Shown one piece after another: positions 28,104 through 36,668 of a stretch of 64,000 nucleotides of DNA. The stretch's first letter is position 1; every line of letters starts with the position of its first letter. This DNA is from Thomasclavelia spiroformis DSM 1552 (GTDB lineage Bacteria > Bacillota_I > Bacilli_A > Erysipelotrichales > Coprobacillaceae): contig NZ_CP102275.1 in NCBI RefSeq assembly GCF_025149465.1, positions 682,001-746,000 on the forward strand. Reading direction: 5' to 3'. Position numbers and translations under genes: made by a program. The notes under the pieces are model-generated. The model searched no databases. It was given only the letters and a program-made list of their open reading frames with translations, and was not told the DNA's origin.

Positions 28104-28514
28104 ATGATTAAAAAAATTGTAAAAGATAAATTATTTTTAAGTCAAAAATCATCATTAGCATCAAAAGAAGACTTATATATAGTAGAAGATCTTTTAGATA
28201 CAATTAAAGCAAATAAAGATAAATGTGTTGGAATGGCAGCTAATATGATAGGTTATAATAAGCAAATAATTGTAATTGAAAATAATGATGAATATTTAGT
28301 AATGATCAATCCTTCAATTACTAAAACTACAGGTAAATATGAAACAAATGAAGGTTGCTTATGTCATGAAACCTTAATGCCAGCGTTGCGTTATCATAAA
28401 ATAACAGTTGAATATTTAGATCTTAATTTTAAGAAAAAAACACGAACTTTCAAAGATTATTCAGCCCAAATTATCCAACATGAAATAGATCACTGTAACG
28501 GTATTTTAGTATAA
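28104..28514 (+). CDS. Peptide deformylase-like protein lacking the conserved Gln
   Basis: Belongs to the peptide deformylase fold that removes formyl from N-terminal Met. Motif 2 is EGCLC (Cys metal ligand) and motif 3 is HEIDH (126-130, two His ligands and the catalytic Glu). In motif 1, CVGMAANM at 41-48, the usual Gln of GxGLAAxQ is Met48, which should weaken the oxyanion hole. At 136 residues it is shorter than the standard ~150-185. Small divergent deformylases of this kind are common in anaerobic Firmicutes, usually next to a normal Def elsewhere. Real deformylase activity is uncertain. Confidence 0.8.
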   Translation: MIKKIVKDKLFLSQKSSLASKEDLYIVEDLLDTIKANKDKCVGMAANMIGYNKQIIVIENNDEYLVMINPSITKTTGKYETNEGCLCHETLMPALRYHKITVEYLDLNFKKKTRTFKDYSAQIIQHEIDHCNGILV

Positions 28515-28516
28515 TT

Positions 28517-28545
28517 AAAAGATTGGCTTATAACCAATCTTTTTT
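28517..28545. terminator. Bidirectional terminator between convergent genes
   Basis: AAAAGATTGG (28517-28526) pairs with CCAATCTTTT (28534-28543) with A and T flanks. It overlaps the 3' end of the minus-strand gene. Confidence 0.85.
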
Positions 28546-29436
28546 GATATTAATAAAATTCATATCTTGAGGTAAGTCAGCTTTAACAATAATCTGTTGC
28601 TTTGTAACAGGATGAATAAATTCTAATTTATATGCATGTAAAGCTAATCGATCAATTAATTTACTTTTATTACCATATAAAGGATCACTTAATAATGGAT
28701 GATTAATTGAAGCTAGATGAACACGAATTTGATGTTTTCGACCAGTTTTCAAATCACATTTACAAACAGTATAATTTTTTTGTTTATCATGTTTAATAAT
28801 TTTTATTTCTGTTATTGCTTTTAATCCTTTGTTAGTAATTCTCATTTTATTAACATGACGATCTCGAGCAATATCTCTATTAATCGTAAGATCATGATCG
28901 ATAATTCCTTTACAAATAGCAATATAGCTTCTTTTTATTAATTTATTTGCCATCATATTATCTAATATTGGCTGTAAAAGAGGACATTTACAAAATAATA
29001 CTAAACCAGTCGTATCTTTGTCTAAACGATGAATATGTCGAATTAGCAAATATTGATTAGTTTCTAAATAATAGTTTGCAACATAGTTACACAATGTATT
29101 TAGTTCTTTTTTTGTTTCTGGATAAATAGTTGTATTGATTGGCTTATTTACGATTAAGATAAAATCATTTTCATAAGCTATTGATAAAGGATATTCTTGA
29201 GGAACGTAATCAATTGATTCTTGATTAAAAGCTTTTATTTTTAAATGATCATTTTTGTTTAAAAGATGATTATCGTTTACAAATTGATTATTTAAAGTAT
29301 AATTTTTATCTTGTTTTAATAAATGAATTGTTTTTTTTGATAAATGTAAATAATTGAATATATCTCTAATTGTTTTATGATGAAAATCATTATCAATGAT
29401 CAATGTCAAATAATCCCCTTGAAGCTTATATTTCAC
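28528..29436 (-). CDS. RluA-family pseudouridine synthase
   Basis: Modifies uridine in rRNA or tRNA. The catalytic signature IHRLDKDTTGLVLF with the active Asp is present, as are GRKHQIRVHLA and HPLLSDPLYG. An S4-like N-terminal part (FNYLHLSKKTIHLL) points to the RluD/RluC side of the family. GTG at 29436 is taken as the start because AGGAGG lies 6-8 bases upstream; the ATG further up (29460) would put that ribosome site inside the coding region. Length is then 302 residues. Target site unknown. Confidence 0.9.
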   Translation of the reverse strand: MKYKLQGDYLTLIIDNDFHHKTIRDIFNYLHLSKKTIHLLKQDKNYTLNNQFVNDNHLLNKNDHLKIKAFNQESIDYVPQEYPLSIAYENDFILIVNKPINTTIYPETKKELNTLCNYVANYYLETNQYLLIRHIHRLDKDTTGLVLFCKCPLLQPILDNMMANKLIKRSYIAICKGIIDHDLTINRDIARDRHVNKMRITNKGLKAITEIKIIKHDKQKNYTVCKCDLKTGRKHQIRVHLASINHPLLSDPLYGNKSKLIDRLALHAYKLEFIHPVTKQQIIVKADLPQDMNFINIKKDWL

Positions 29437-29562
29437 ATAGATTCCTCCTTTTAAAAGCATTATAACAAATTAATGGTATAAAATGCATAAATATTAAAAA
29501 AATGTAAACAATATAAGTAATTTTAGAATTACTAATGTAAAAGATAATAGGAGGAGATCAAA

Positions 29563-30081
29563 ATGAGTGTTCATGATAACTTAGTTGAAATAAGTAAATC
29601 ATTAGAAAATCTAGAAGAGACCGGTATTTATGATGTAGAAAAATATAGTTGCTCACTAAAACATTTAACTAATCAATTAGAATATTTTTATTGTCATTTA
29701 GTAAAAGAGCAAGGTCGTGATAGTGAAAATACGTTTTATCATTTAAAACTTAGGCCTAAAATTCATCAACTCGCATATTTCAATATTGGACGAGGATTTC
29801 CTAAAGAATTAATGGATGGACATTGGTGTTATATATTAAAAGATTTAGGTTATAAAATGTTAATTATTCCGTGCACATCATTAAAAGGTAATAGTTGTAA
29901 TCCGGGTTTTGAATTAGATATTGATGTAATGATGGAAAATGTAAAAACTAAAAGTCGTTTACAGTTAAGTGAAATACGTTGTGTTGATATGCAAAGATTG
30001 GATTTACGAAAACCATTTTGCAATGTACTTAGTACACGTAAAGAAATTATTAATTATGTTGAAGAGCATTTGTTAAAATAA
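29563..30081 (+). CDS. Possible PemK/MazF-fold protein, function unknown
   Basis: The 172-residue soluble protein has a helical N-terminal ~60 residues and a C-terminal part whose layout (YFNIGRGFPKELMDGHWCYI, then MLIIPCTSLK, later LSEIRCVDMQRLD) resembles the PemK/MazF RNase barrel. No antitoxin gene is adjacent, and the basic active-site residues of MazF cannot be assigned. I therefore keep this as a fold-level guess. GGAGG precedes the ATG. It stands alone between divergent and convergent neighbours. Confidence 0.45.
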   Translation: MSVHDNLVEISKSLENLEETGIYDVEKYSCSLKHLTNQLEYFYCHLVKEQGRDSENTFYHLKLRPKIHQLAYFNIGRGFPKELMDGHWCYILKDLGYKMLIIPCTSLKGNSCNPGFELDIDVMMENVKTKSRLQLSEIRCVDMQRLDLRKPFCNVLSTRKEIINYVEEHLLK

Positions 30082-30097
30082 AAAAAGCCTAAAAAGG
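30081..30097 (-). terminator. Terminator of the DUF1275 gene
   Basis: On the minus strand AGCCT, TTTT, AGGCT is followed by T7. It abuts the end of the plus-strand gene at 30081. Confidence 0.75.
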
Positions 30098-30766
30098 CTA
30101 ATACATTAAAATCAATAAAGCTATTAAAAGTAGTAAGCAACAAAATAATAAAGAAATTTGACCAAAGAAATTAATTAATATTGTTGCAATAATTGCACCT
30201 AAAATAAAGAAGAAAATAATGATTAAATATCGAAAACAATGTTTCAATGCATCTTTATCATGTAAAAAAAGATAGGCAGATAATTTTTGACCAGCCGATT
30301 TTAAATTACCAGTGCACATAGTTGAAGCATATGGTAAACCACGAGTAGTTTTAAAAGCATTAACTTGTAATGAACAAACTAAACCAATTGTTACATTACA
30401 AATTAAATGTGGTAATTGTTTTGGTTCAAAAGCAATTATTGTAAGAATAATTATTTCAATTATCAAAATCAAATGTTGCCACTCAAGATATTGAAGATTA
30501 GTAAATTTATGTCTAATATATTCACTAATAACAATTCCAAGAAAAAATGCCATAATCGGTAATAAATAATATAGTGCCCCTATAAAATCACTTTGAGCAA
30601 TCTTTAATCCCATTAAAACAATATTACCAGTTTGTGCATTAGCAAAGACATTACCTTTTAAAATATAAGTATAGATGTCTAAAAATCCCCCAACAATCGC
30701 AAGTAAAATACCTGTTAGCAAAGATTCATGAATCGTTGCTTTAAAATAACTTTTAATTTTCATCAT
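30098..30766 (-). CDS. DUF1275 (YoaK-type) membrane protein
   Basis: A roughly 222-residue membrane protein with about six helices. The family signature GFLDIYTYILKGNVFANAQT followed by GNIVLMG lies near the N-terminus. Function of the family is unknown; it is often called a transporter-like protein. The first ATG (30775) is inside the ackA terminator stem, so I prefer the ATG pair at 30766/30763, though no good ribosome site is visible. It lies 34 bases downstream of ackA on the same strand and may get readthrough transcription. Confidence 0.85.
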   Translation of the reverse strand: MMKIKSYFKATIHESLLTGILLAIVGGFLDIYTYILKGNVFANAQTGNIVLMGLKIAQSDFIGALYYLLPIMAFFLGIVISEYIRHKFTNLQYLEWQHLILIIEIIILTIIAFEPKQLPHLICNVTIGLVCSLQVNAFKTTRGLPYASTMCTGNLKSAGQKLSAYLFLHDKDALKHCFRYLIIIFFFILGAIIATILINFFGQISLLFCCLLLLIALLILMY

Positions 30767-30771
30767 TAAAA

Positions 30772-30795
30772 ACATGTAGCATTTTTGCTACATGT
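30772..30795 (-). terminator. Intrinsic terminator of ackA
   Basis: A perfect 10-bp stem (ACATGTAGCA/TGCTACATGT, loop T4) followed on the minus strand by T5. It overlaps the start region of the DUF1275 gene. Confidence 0.85.
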
Positions 30796-30799
30796 ATTT

Positions 30800-31990
30800 T
30801 TATAAATTTAATAAGCGTTTAGTATCACGTGCGATTACTAATTCTTCATTTGTTGGGATAACAAAAACTTTAACTTTAGAATTAGGAGTACTAATCAAAC
30901 GATCACCTTTACCATTAACATTTGCATCTTCATCAAGTTCAACACCTAAAGCATCTTTTAATAAATCACAAATACCTTTTCTTGCAAAGAATGAATTTTC
31001 CCCAATTCCTGCAGTGAAGCAGATTGCATCAACACCACCTAAAGCAATGAAATAACGTCCAATATAAGCAATAACACGGCGATAGAAAATATCAATTGCT
31101 AATTGTGCTCTTTCATTTCCTTCAATGGCAGCATTTTGAACATCTCTAAAATCACTAGAAATACCTGAAATTCCTAATAATCCCGATTCTTTATTCAACA
31201 TTTTGATAACTTCTTTCATATCCATGCCAACTTCTTCAATTAAATAATCAATTACTGAAGGGTCAACATCACCACTACGAGTTCCCATCATGATACCTGC
31301 AAGTGGTGTAAATCCCATAGATGTATTTACTGACTTACCATCTTTAATTGCTGTTAAAGATCCACCAGCACCTAAATGAGCAACGATAATTTTAGAATGT
31401 TCAGGATTACCTAACATTTCAATACATCTTCTAGAAACATAGTAATGACTAGTACCATGAGCCCCATACTTACGCACTTTATAATCAGTATAATATTTAT
31501 ATGGAATTGGATAAATATAACATTTTGGTTCTAATGTTTGATGAAAAGCAGTGTCGAATACCGCAACTGCACCAGCATTAGGAATTGCTTCTTTAAATGC
31601 ATAATATCCAGTTAAATGTGCTGGATTGTGAAGTGGTGCCAATGATTTTAATTCGTCAATTTTATTTACAACATCTTCGTCAATAATAACTGATGAATCA
31701 AAATATGCGCCCCCTTGAACAACACGATGTCCAACGCCCTTGATTTCATCTAAATCTTTTACAATGCCTTTTTCAATTAAAGTATCTAATAATAGTTCTA
31801 CTGCAACCTTATGATCTTTAATAGGACTAGTTGTAACTGTTTTTTTACCATCATATTTGATCGTAAAGATAGAATCTTCTAATCCGATTCTTTCAATAAC
31901 CCCAGAGGTAATTACAGATTCGTCATCCATTTCAAATAATTGAAATTTTAATGATGAACTACCTGCATTTACAGAAATAATTTTTGCCAT
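30800..31990 (-). CDS. ackA: Acetate kinase
   Basis: Interconverts acetyl-phosphate + ADP and acetate + ATP, giving substrate-level ATP in fermentation. The N-terminus IISVNAGSSSLKFQLF, GHRVVQGG, VFDTAFHQT and GTSHYYV with HLGAGGSLTAI are all present in 396 residues. AAGGAGG precedes the ATG and a TATAAT box lies at 32019-32024 on the minus strand. No pta gene is next to it. It fits the hydrogenase-dependent fermentation suggested elsewhere in the window. Confidence 0.97.
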   Translation of the reverse strand: MAKIISVNAGSSSLKFQLFEMDDESVITSGVIERIGLEDSIFTIKYDGKKTVTTSPIKDHKVAVELLLDTLIEKGIVKDLDEIKGVGHRVVQGGAYFDSSVIIDEDVVNKIDELKSLAPLHNPAHLTGYYAFKEAIPNAGAVAVFDTAFHQTLEPKCYIYPIPYKYYTDYKVRKYGAHGTSHYYVSRRCIEMLGNPEHSKIIVAHLGAGGSLTAIKDGKSVNTSMGFTPLAGIMMGTRSGDVDPSVIDYLIEEVGMDMKEVIKMLNKESGLLGISGISSDFRDVQNAAIEGNERAQLAIDIFYRRVIAYIGRYFIALGGVDAICFTAGIGENSFFARKGICDLLKDALGVELDEDANVNGKGDRLISTPNSKVKVFVIPTNEELVIARDTKRLLNL

Positions 31991-32075
31991 TTTTATACAG
32001 CCTCCTTAATCTATGGTCATTATATCATTATTTTATAAAATATCTATAAAAAAGCATAAGCTTTATAATTTTTTC

Positions 32076-32103
32076 TTGAAATTTGACTAATAAATCATAT
32101 AAT
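32076..32103 (+). promoter_or_regulatory. Promoter of the TPP-thiT unit
   Basis: TTGAAA (32076-32081), 16-base spacer, TATAAT (32098-32103), just upstream of the riboswitch. Confidence 0.65.
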
Positions 32104-32106
32104 ATA

Positions 32107-32190
32107 AATGAGCCAGGGGCGCATTTTGCTGAGAAAGGTTATACCTTGTCCCTTATTATCTGAACTGGGTAATGCCAGCGTAGAGAGAGC
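32107..32190 (+). promoter_or_regulatory. TPP (THI-box) riboswitch
   Basis: Conserved core elements are present in order: AGGGGCGC, TTGCTGAGA, ATACC, then CTGAACTGGGTAATGCCAGC and a closing GTAGAGAGA. It binds thiamine pyrophosphate. A terminator hairpin follows and the next gene is the thiamine transporter, so thiamine excess should stop transcription. Confidence 0.95.
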
Positions 32191-32206
32191 AATTTTAAAA
32201 TTATTT

Positions 32207-32237
32207 GCTTTTTTACGCTTGTAAAAAAGCTTTTTTT
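32207..32237 (+). terminator. Riboswitch-controlled terminator
   Basis: GCTTTTTTAC (32207-32216) pairs with GTAAAAAAGC (32221-32230), then T7. It lies between the TPP aptamer and thiT. Confidence 0.85.
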
Positions 32238-32277
32238 AATTTTGTTTGGCTCTTTTTAAGAAAGGGGAAAACAAAGA

Positions 32278-32805
32278 ATGAAAAACAGGAAATTTGAAAT
32301 TACTACTAAAACAATGACTTATATGGCTATTTTTGCAGCATTACAAATTGTTTTAGAATATCTAACACAATTTACACCTACAATGCCAAATGGTGGAAAT
32401 ATTAGTTTTTCTTTAGTAGCATTAATGTTATGTAGCTATTTAATGGGAGCTAGTTATGGTTTAATCGTTTCACTTGTATGTGTAGGGTTACATTTTGTCT
32501 TAGGTTTAGCGACATTTTATGGACCGCTATCAGTTATTTTTGACTATTTGTTACCAATGGCAATTGTCGGAATAGTTGGCTTGATTCCATTGATTAAAAT
32601 TAATCAAATTGAAATTCCAATTGGAATTATTATTGTAATGATATTAAAAACAATTAGTCATTTAATTGCTGGGTGGTATGCATTTAATACTCCATTACTT
32701 GGTAACTTATCATATAATATCCCATATAATTTAGCCACTCTTGTTGTATGTTTTATCTTGTTTATGCTTTTATATCCAAGATTAAAAAATAAAATTAGAA
32801 TATAA
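32278..32805 (+). CDS. thiT: Thiamine ECF transporter substrate-binding subunit ThiT
   Basis: S-component that captures thiamine for the shared ECF energising module. The 175 residues form about six helices; TPTMPNGGNISFSLVALMLC and the C-terminal WYAFNTP region resemble ThiT binding-site segments. The TPP riboswitch directly upstream supports the assignment. ATG 32278 follows AAGAAAGGGGAAAAC. The ECF A/A'/T genes are not in this window. Confidence 0.93.
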   Translation: MKNRKFEITTKTMTYMAIFAALQIVLEYLTQFTPTMPNGGNISFSLVALMLCSYLMGASYGLIVSLVCVGLHFVLGLATFYGPLSVIFDYLLPMAIVGIVGLIPLIKINQIEIPIGIIIVMILKTISHLIAGWYAFNTPLLGNLSYNIPYNLATLVVCFILFMLLYPRLKNKIRI

Positions 32806-32814
32806 TTAAGTTAT

Positions 32815-32845
32815 GACACGTATCACGGTGATATGTGTCTTTTTT
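32815..32845 (+). terminator. Intrinsic terminator of thiT
   Basis: GACACGTATCAC (32815-32826) pairs with GTGATATGTGTC (32828-32839), allowing one G-T pair, then T6. Confidence 0.85.
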
Positions 32846-32925
32846 ATTGCTGTTATGAGATTTCACCTTTAAAAAAATATGCATTTTGTGTATAATAGAA
32901 ATGTTATAAAGAGAGGTATTGAATA

Positions 32926-33459
32926 ATGTCAAATTCCCTGGTAGGAAAAAAGGTATTAATTCATTGTTATAAACATGATGGAAGTATCCATCGATGTTGG
33001 TCCAAGGGATTTATTTTAGATGAAAATGATGATCATTTTATTGCGATAAATAATCGTACTTTAGTTACCGAAGCAGATGGACGAATGTGGCATACAAGAG
33101 AACCTGCAATATGCTACTTTCCTAAGAAAAAATGGTATAATGTTATTTGCATGATTCGTAAAACAGGAGTTTATTATTATTGTAATATTGCTTCACCAAC
33201 TTTATATGATGGCGAAGCATTAAAATATATTGATTATGATCTTGATTTAAAAGTTTTTCCTGATGGAAATTATCGTGTTTTGGACGAAGAAGAATATCGT
33301 CAACACGCAAAACAAATGAATTATTCTAAAGAATTAGATAAAATATTAAAAAAACAATTAGATATATTAATTAATTTAGCTTCAAAAAGAGCTGGTCCAT
33401 TTGATGAAGATTTTACTAAACACTGGTACCATATCTATGAAGATCTAACACAAGGATAG
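32926..33459 (+). CDS. DUF402 protein, Ntdp/YgaC-type nucleoside phosphatase
   Basis: A 177-residue soluble protein with the DUF402 pattern: WSKGFILDENDDHF, then EPAICYFPKKKWYNVICMIR and the acidic metal-site stretch YIDYDLDLKVFPDGNYRVLD. Characterised relatives in Staphylococcus and Bacillus hydrolyse nucleoside tri- and diphosphates. It heads the run with tsaE-tsaB-rimI-tsaD-rex; a TATAAT at 32891-32896 and GAGAGG ahead of the ATG are visible. Substrate is inferred from the family. Confidence 0.85.
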   Translation: MSNSLVGKKVLIHCYKHDGSIHRCWSKGFILDENDDHFIAINNRTLVTEADGRMWHTREPAICYFPKKKWYNVICMIRKTGVYYYCNIASPTLYDGEALKYIDYDLDLKVFPDGNYRVLDEEEYRQHAKQMNYSKELDKILKKQLDILINLASKRAGPFDEDFTKHWYHIYEDLTQG

Positions 33460-33467
33460 GTGAAAAA

Positions 33468-33917
33468 ATGCAAACAGTAATTAGAATCAATAATTTAGAT
33501 GAAACAATTGAATTAGGAAAGCAATTAGGTGAATTATTAAAACCAAATATGCTAATTACTTTAAGTGGGGATTTAGGTGCTGGTAAAACTACTTTTACTA
33601 AAGGGATTGGTTTAGGTTTAGAAATTAAAAAAATTATTAATAGTCCTACTTTTACAATTTTAAAACAGTATCAAGGAAGATTGAATTTATCACATTTTGA
33701 TGCTTATCGTTTGGAAGGTCAAGATGATGATTTGGGTTTTGAAGAGATTTTTGATAGTGATGATGTTTGTGTAGTTGAATGGGCAAATTATATTGAAGAT
33801 ATTTTACCAACTGAAAGATTAGAAATTGAAATAAAAAAAATTGATGAAAATGCTCGTGATTTTATATTTAGAGCAGTAGGATCTAGATATGAGCAGTTAT
33901 TGGAGGAGTTTAAATGA
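33468..33917 (+). CDS. tsaE: tRNA t6A synthesis ATPase TsaE
   Basis: P-loop ATPase partner of TsaB-TsaD in making threonylcarbamoyl-adenosine at A37 of ANN-decoding tRNAs. Walker A is GDLGAGKTTFTKG; SPTFTILKQY and HFDAYRLEG follow, as usual, and EWANYIEDILP is the conserved C-terminal element. 149 residues is normal. It overlaps tsaB by four bases. Confidence 0.95.
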   Translation: MQTVIRINNLDETIELGKQLGELLKPNMLITLSGDLGAGKTTFTKGIGLGLEIKKIINSPTFTILKQYQGRLNLSHFDAYRLEGQDDDLGFEEIFDSDDVCVVEWANYIEDILPTERLEIEIKKIDENARDFIFRAVGSRYEQLLEEFK

Positions 33918-34516
33918 AAACAGTTGTAATGGATACATCAAATGCTTATCTGGTAATAGCTTTATATGAAAATGATAAATGTCTTGAGCGATATCAAGAG
34001 TTTGGTAATAAAAAGCAATCTGAATATGCTATAACTTATTTAGATGAAATGTTAAAAAGAAATAATTTTAATATTTTAGATTTTGATGAAATGATCATAA
34101 CGATTGGCCCTGGTTCATATACTGGTCAAAGAGTTGCCTTAACGATTGCTAAAACATTAGCTGCAATTAGTAAAATAAAAATAAAAGCGGTTTCTTCTTT
34201 ACATGGATATGTAGGTAGTGACAAGGCAATTAGTGTTATCGATGCGCGTAGTAAAAAGATATTTGTTGGAGTGTATGATAATAATTGTAAGGTTATTGAT
34301 GATCAAATAATGTTGATTGAAAATTTTAATGATTTTAAAAAGCAGTATCCTGATTATCCAGTATATGGAGATAGTGAAATAGTTGGGTATGATAAAATTG
34401 AAGTTGATTTATGTAAAAATATATATGAGGCTTCAAAAAATGTTGAATATGTTGAAGATGTTGATAATTTAATTCCTCATTATTTAAAGGATGTTGAGGC
34501 TAAAAAAATATGTTAA
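33914..34516 (+). CDS. tsaB: tRNA t6A synthesis protein TsaB
   Basis: ASKHA-fold paralogue of TsaD that scaffolds the t6A complex. N-terminus VVMDTSNAYLVIALYEND and the GPGSYTGQRVALTIAK loop are typical. The 200-residue length is slightly short. It overlaps both neighbours (tsaE by 4 and rimI by 7 bases), so the products are likely made in a fixed ratio. Confidence 0.94.
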   Translation: MKTVVMDTSNAYLVIALYENDKCLERYQEFGNKKQSEYAITYLDEMLKRNNFNILDFDEMIITIGPGSYTGQRVALTIAKTLAAISKIKIKAVSSLHGYVGSDKAISVIDARSKKIFVGVYDNNCKVIDDQIMLIENFNDFKKQYPDYPVYGDSEIVGYDKIEVDLCKNIYEASKNVEYVEDVDNLIPHYLKDVEAKKIC

Positions 34517-34956
34517 TTAGAAAAATGGAATGTTTGGATATTGATAAGATCGTAGAGATTGAAAAAGAATTGTTTACTTCTCCTTGGGATAAAGATGCTT
34601 TATATTATGAAGTAGAGAGAAATGCTTTTTCGACTATTTTGATTTTAGAGAATAATGATGAAATAGTTGGATATATTGGGATGTGGTTATTAGGAGATCA
34701 AACTCAAATAACTACATTGGGAATAAGAGAAATGTATCAAGGTAGAGGATATGGAAAGCTTTTAATGGATAAATGTGAAGAAATTACTAAAATGCAAGGA
34801 TATCCAAATATTAATTTAGAAGTACGTGTTTCTAATGAAAAAGCAATTAGTTTATATAAAAAATGTGGTTTTAAAATTGTTGCTACAAGAAAGAATTATT
34901 ATCAAGATAATCATGAAGATGCATATTTAATGATAAAGAAAATGGAGGATAAGTAA
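34510..34956 (+). CDS. rimI: Ribosomal protein S18 alanine N-acetyltransferase RimI
   Basis: GNAT acetyltransferase of 148 residues; the acetyl-CoA loop is visible around QGRGYGKLLMDKC, followed by NINLEVRVSNEKAISLYKKC. It lies between tsaB and tsaD as in most Firmicutes. The S18 substrate is inferred from the family and context. Confidence 0.92.
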   Translation: MLIRKMECLDIDKIVEIEKELFTSPWDKDALYYEVERNAFSTILILENNDEIVGYIGMWLLGDQTQITTLGIREMYQGRGYGKLLMDKCEEITKMQGYPNINLEVRVSNEKAISLYKKCGFKIVATRKNYYQDNHEDAYLMIKKMEDK

Positions 34957-35991
34957 ATGTCACTGATTTTAGCAATTGAATCAAGTTGTGATGAAATGGC
35001 AATGGCTATTTTGAAAGATAAACGTGAATTTTTATCAAGTGTAGTAGCCTCCCAAATTGATATACATGCATTGTATGGTGGAGTAGTTCCAGAAATTGCT
35101 AGTAGAAAGCATGTTGAATGTGTAAGTGTAGTACTAAAAGAAACATTAAAAAAAGCTAATGTTACAATTGATCAAATTGATGCCATAGCAGTTACTAAAG
35201 GACCAGGGTTAGTTGGTTCATTGCATATTGGATTGCAAGTGGCTAAAACAATCTCTATGGCATATCAAAAACCATTAATTGGGGTTCATCATATTGCTGG
35301 TCATATTTATGCAAATAATTATAATCAAGATATGATATATCCAAGTTTATGTTTAGTTGTAAGTGGTGGACACAGTGAATTAGTTTTATTAAAAGCACCA
35401 TTTGAATTTGAAGTTATTGGAACTACATTTGATGATGCTGTTGGTGAGGCATATGATAAAGTTGGCCGAGTTTTAGGATTACCATATCCTGGTGGTCCGA
35501 TAATTGATAAAATGGCTAGTGTTGGAAAAGCAACATATGATTTACCGCTTCCTTTAGATGATGATAGCTATAATTTTAGTTTTAGTGGTTTAAAATCGGC
35601 GGTAATTAATTTAAATCATAAAGCTAATCAACGTGGTGAAACAATTAATAAAGAAAATTTAGCGACGTCTTTTCAAAATGTGGTAATTGAGGTTTTAGTT
35701 AATAAAACGATTAAAGCAGCTAAAGCTTATGGTGTTAAACAAGTAATGTTAGCAGGTGGAGTAAGTGCTAATCGAGGATTAAGAACGGCAATGGAGATGG
35801 CAGTAAGTAATTTGGATGGTGTTGAATTATTATTACCACCTATGAGTTGTTGTACTGATAATGCTATGATGATTGCTTTATGTGCAAAACAGATGTATGA
35901 TTTGAAAATGTTTAGTGATTTATCACTTGGAATTAAACCTAATTTGGATCTTGAAAGTGAATCTTATCAAGGAGTAAGAAGTGATGGATAA
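34957..35991 (+). CDS. tsaD: tRNA threonylcarbamoyladenosine transferase TsaD
   Basis: Transfers threonylcarbamoyl from TC-AMP to tRNA A37. AIESSCDEMAMAI opens the protein, HHIAGHIYAN holds the metal-binding His pair, and VSGGHSELV plus AGGVSANRGLR form nucleotide-binding loops. 344 residues is the usual length. It starts directly after the rimI stop and overlaps rex by eight bases. Confidence 0.97.
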   Translation: MSLILAIESSCDEMAMAILKDKREFLSSVVASQIDIHALYGGVVPEIASRKHVECVSVVLKETLKKANVTIDQIDAIAVTKGPGLVGSLHIGLQVAKTISMAYQKPLIGVHHIAGHIYANNYNQDMIYPSLCLVVSGGHSELVLLKAPFEFEVIGTTFDDAVGEAYDKVGRVLGLPYPGGPIIDKMASVGKATYDLPLPLDDDSYNFSFSGLKSAVINLNHKANQRGETINKENLATSFQNVVIEVLVNKTIKAAKAYGVKQVMLAGGVSANRGLRTAMEMAVSNLDGVELLLPPMSCCTDNAMMIALCAKQMYDLKMFSDLSLGIKPNLDLESESYQGVRSDG

Positions 35992-36610
35992 AAAAATTTC
36001 AAATGCAACGATGTCGCGTTATCCGGTTTATTTAAAAGCTCTTAGAAAGATGCAACATGAAGGTAAAGAAAACTGTTTATCAAGTGAATTATCAGAATTA
36101 ACAGGAGTTTTAGATACAACGATTCGTCGAGATTTTACTTATTTATCTAAAACTAATAATTTTGGTCAACGTGGTAAAGGTTATGATGTTAAACATCTGA
36201 TAGATGTATTAAGTGAAGTGTTAGGTTTAGGATTAGATGAATCGATTATTTTAATCGGAGTTGGAAATTTAGGAAGCGCGATTTTAAAATATAATCGTTG
36301 GCAATATACGGTTGGAAAAATTGTCTGTGGTTATGATCAAGATAAAAACAAAGAGGGCGAACGTTTTGGAGTTAAGTTGTATAATATTGATGATTTGGAA
36401 AAAACTTTTCCAAAAGATTGTAAGATTGCAATTTTAGCCATTTCAGAAAATGTTCAACCAACAGTAGATCGTTTAATGGATTTAGGAATTAGAGGAATTG
36501 TAGATTTTACACATACTCATTTTACGGTTAGACCTGGTGTAGAGGTACAGCAAGTAGATGTTGTAGTAGCAATCCAAGAATTAGTAATTAAGATGGATTC
36601 AAATCGATAA
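35984..36610 (+). CDS. rex: Redox-sensing transcriptional repressor Rex
   Basis: NADH-responsive repressor of fermentation genes. The winged-helix N-terminal domain (TMSRYPVYLKALRKM, then TTIRRDFTYLSK) is followed by a Rossmann domain with IGVGNLGSAIL and a C-terminal swapped helix. 208 residues. The start is ATG 35984, or the GTG just before it; AAGGAG is at 35970-35975. Likely targets in this genome include fermentation genes such as the hydrogenase and ackA, but I did not find a convincing Rex site by eye. Confidence 0.95.
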   Translation: MDKKISNATMSRYPVYLKALRKMQHEGKENCLSSELSELTGVLDTTIRRDFTYLSKTNNFGQRGKGYDVKHLIDVLSEVLGLGLDESIILIGVGNLGSAILKYNRWQYTVGKIVCGYDQDKNKEGERFGVKLYNIDDLEKTFPKDCKIAILAISENVQPTVDRLMDLGIRGIVDFTHTHFTVRPGVEVQQVDVVVAIQELVIKMDSNR

Positions 36611-36616
36611 TAATGC

Positions 36617-36646
36617 TTGAATAGTATAGATGATAAAGTATATAAT
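36617..36646 (+). promoter_or_regulatory. Promoter of asnS
   Basis: TTGAAT (36617-36622), 18-base spacer, TATAAT (36641-36646), then AGGAGG and the ATG at 36669. The leader is too short for a T-box. Confidence 0.7.
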
Positions 36647-36668
36647 ATTTAAAACTAGGAGGATTAAT

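Noticed and set aside
30792-31055. Plus-strand frame of 87 codons over the ackA 3' end
   Set aside because: Antisense to conserved AckA sequence and starting inside the ackA terminator.
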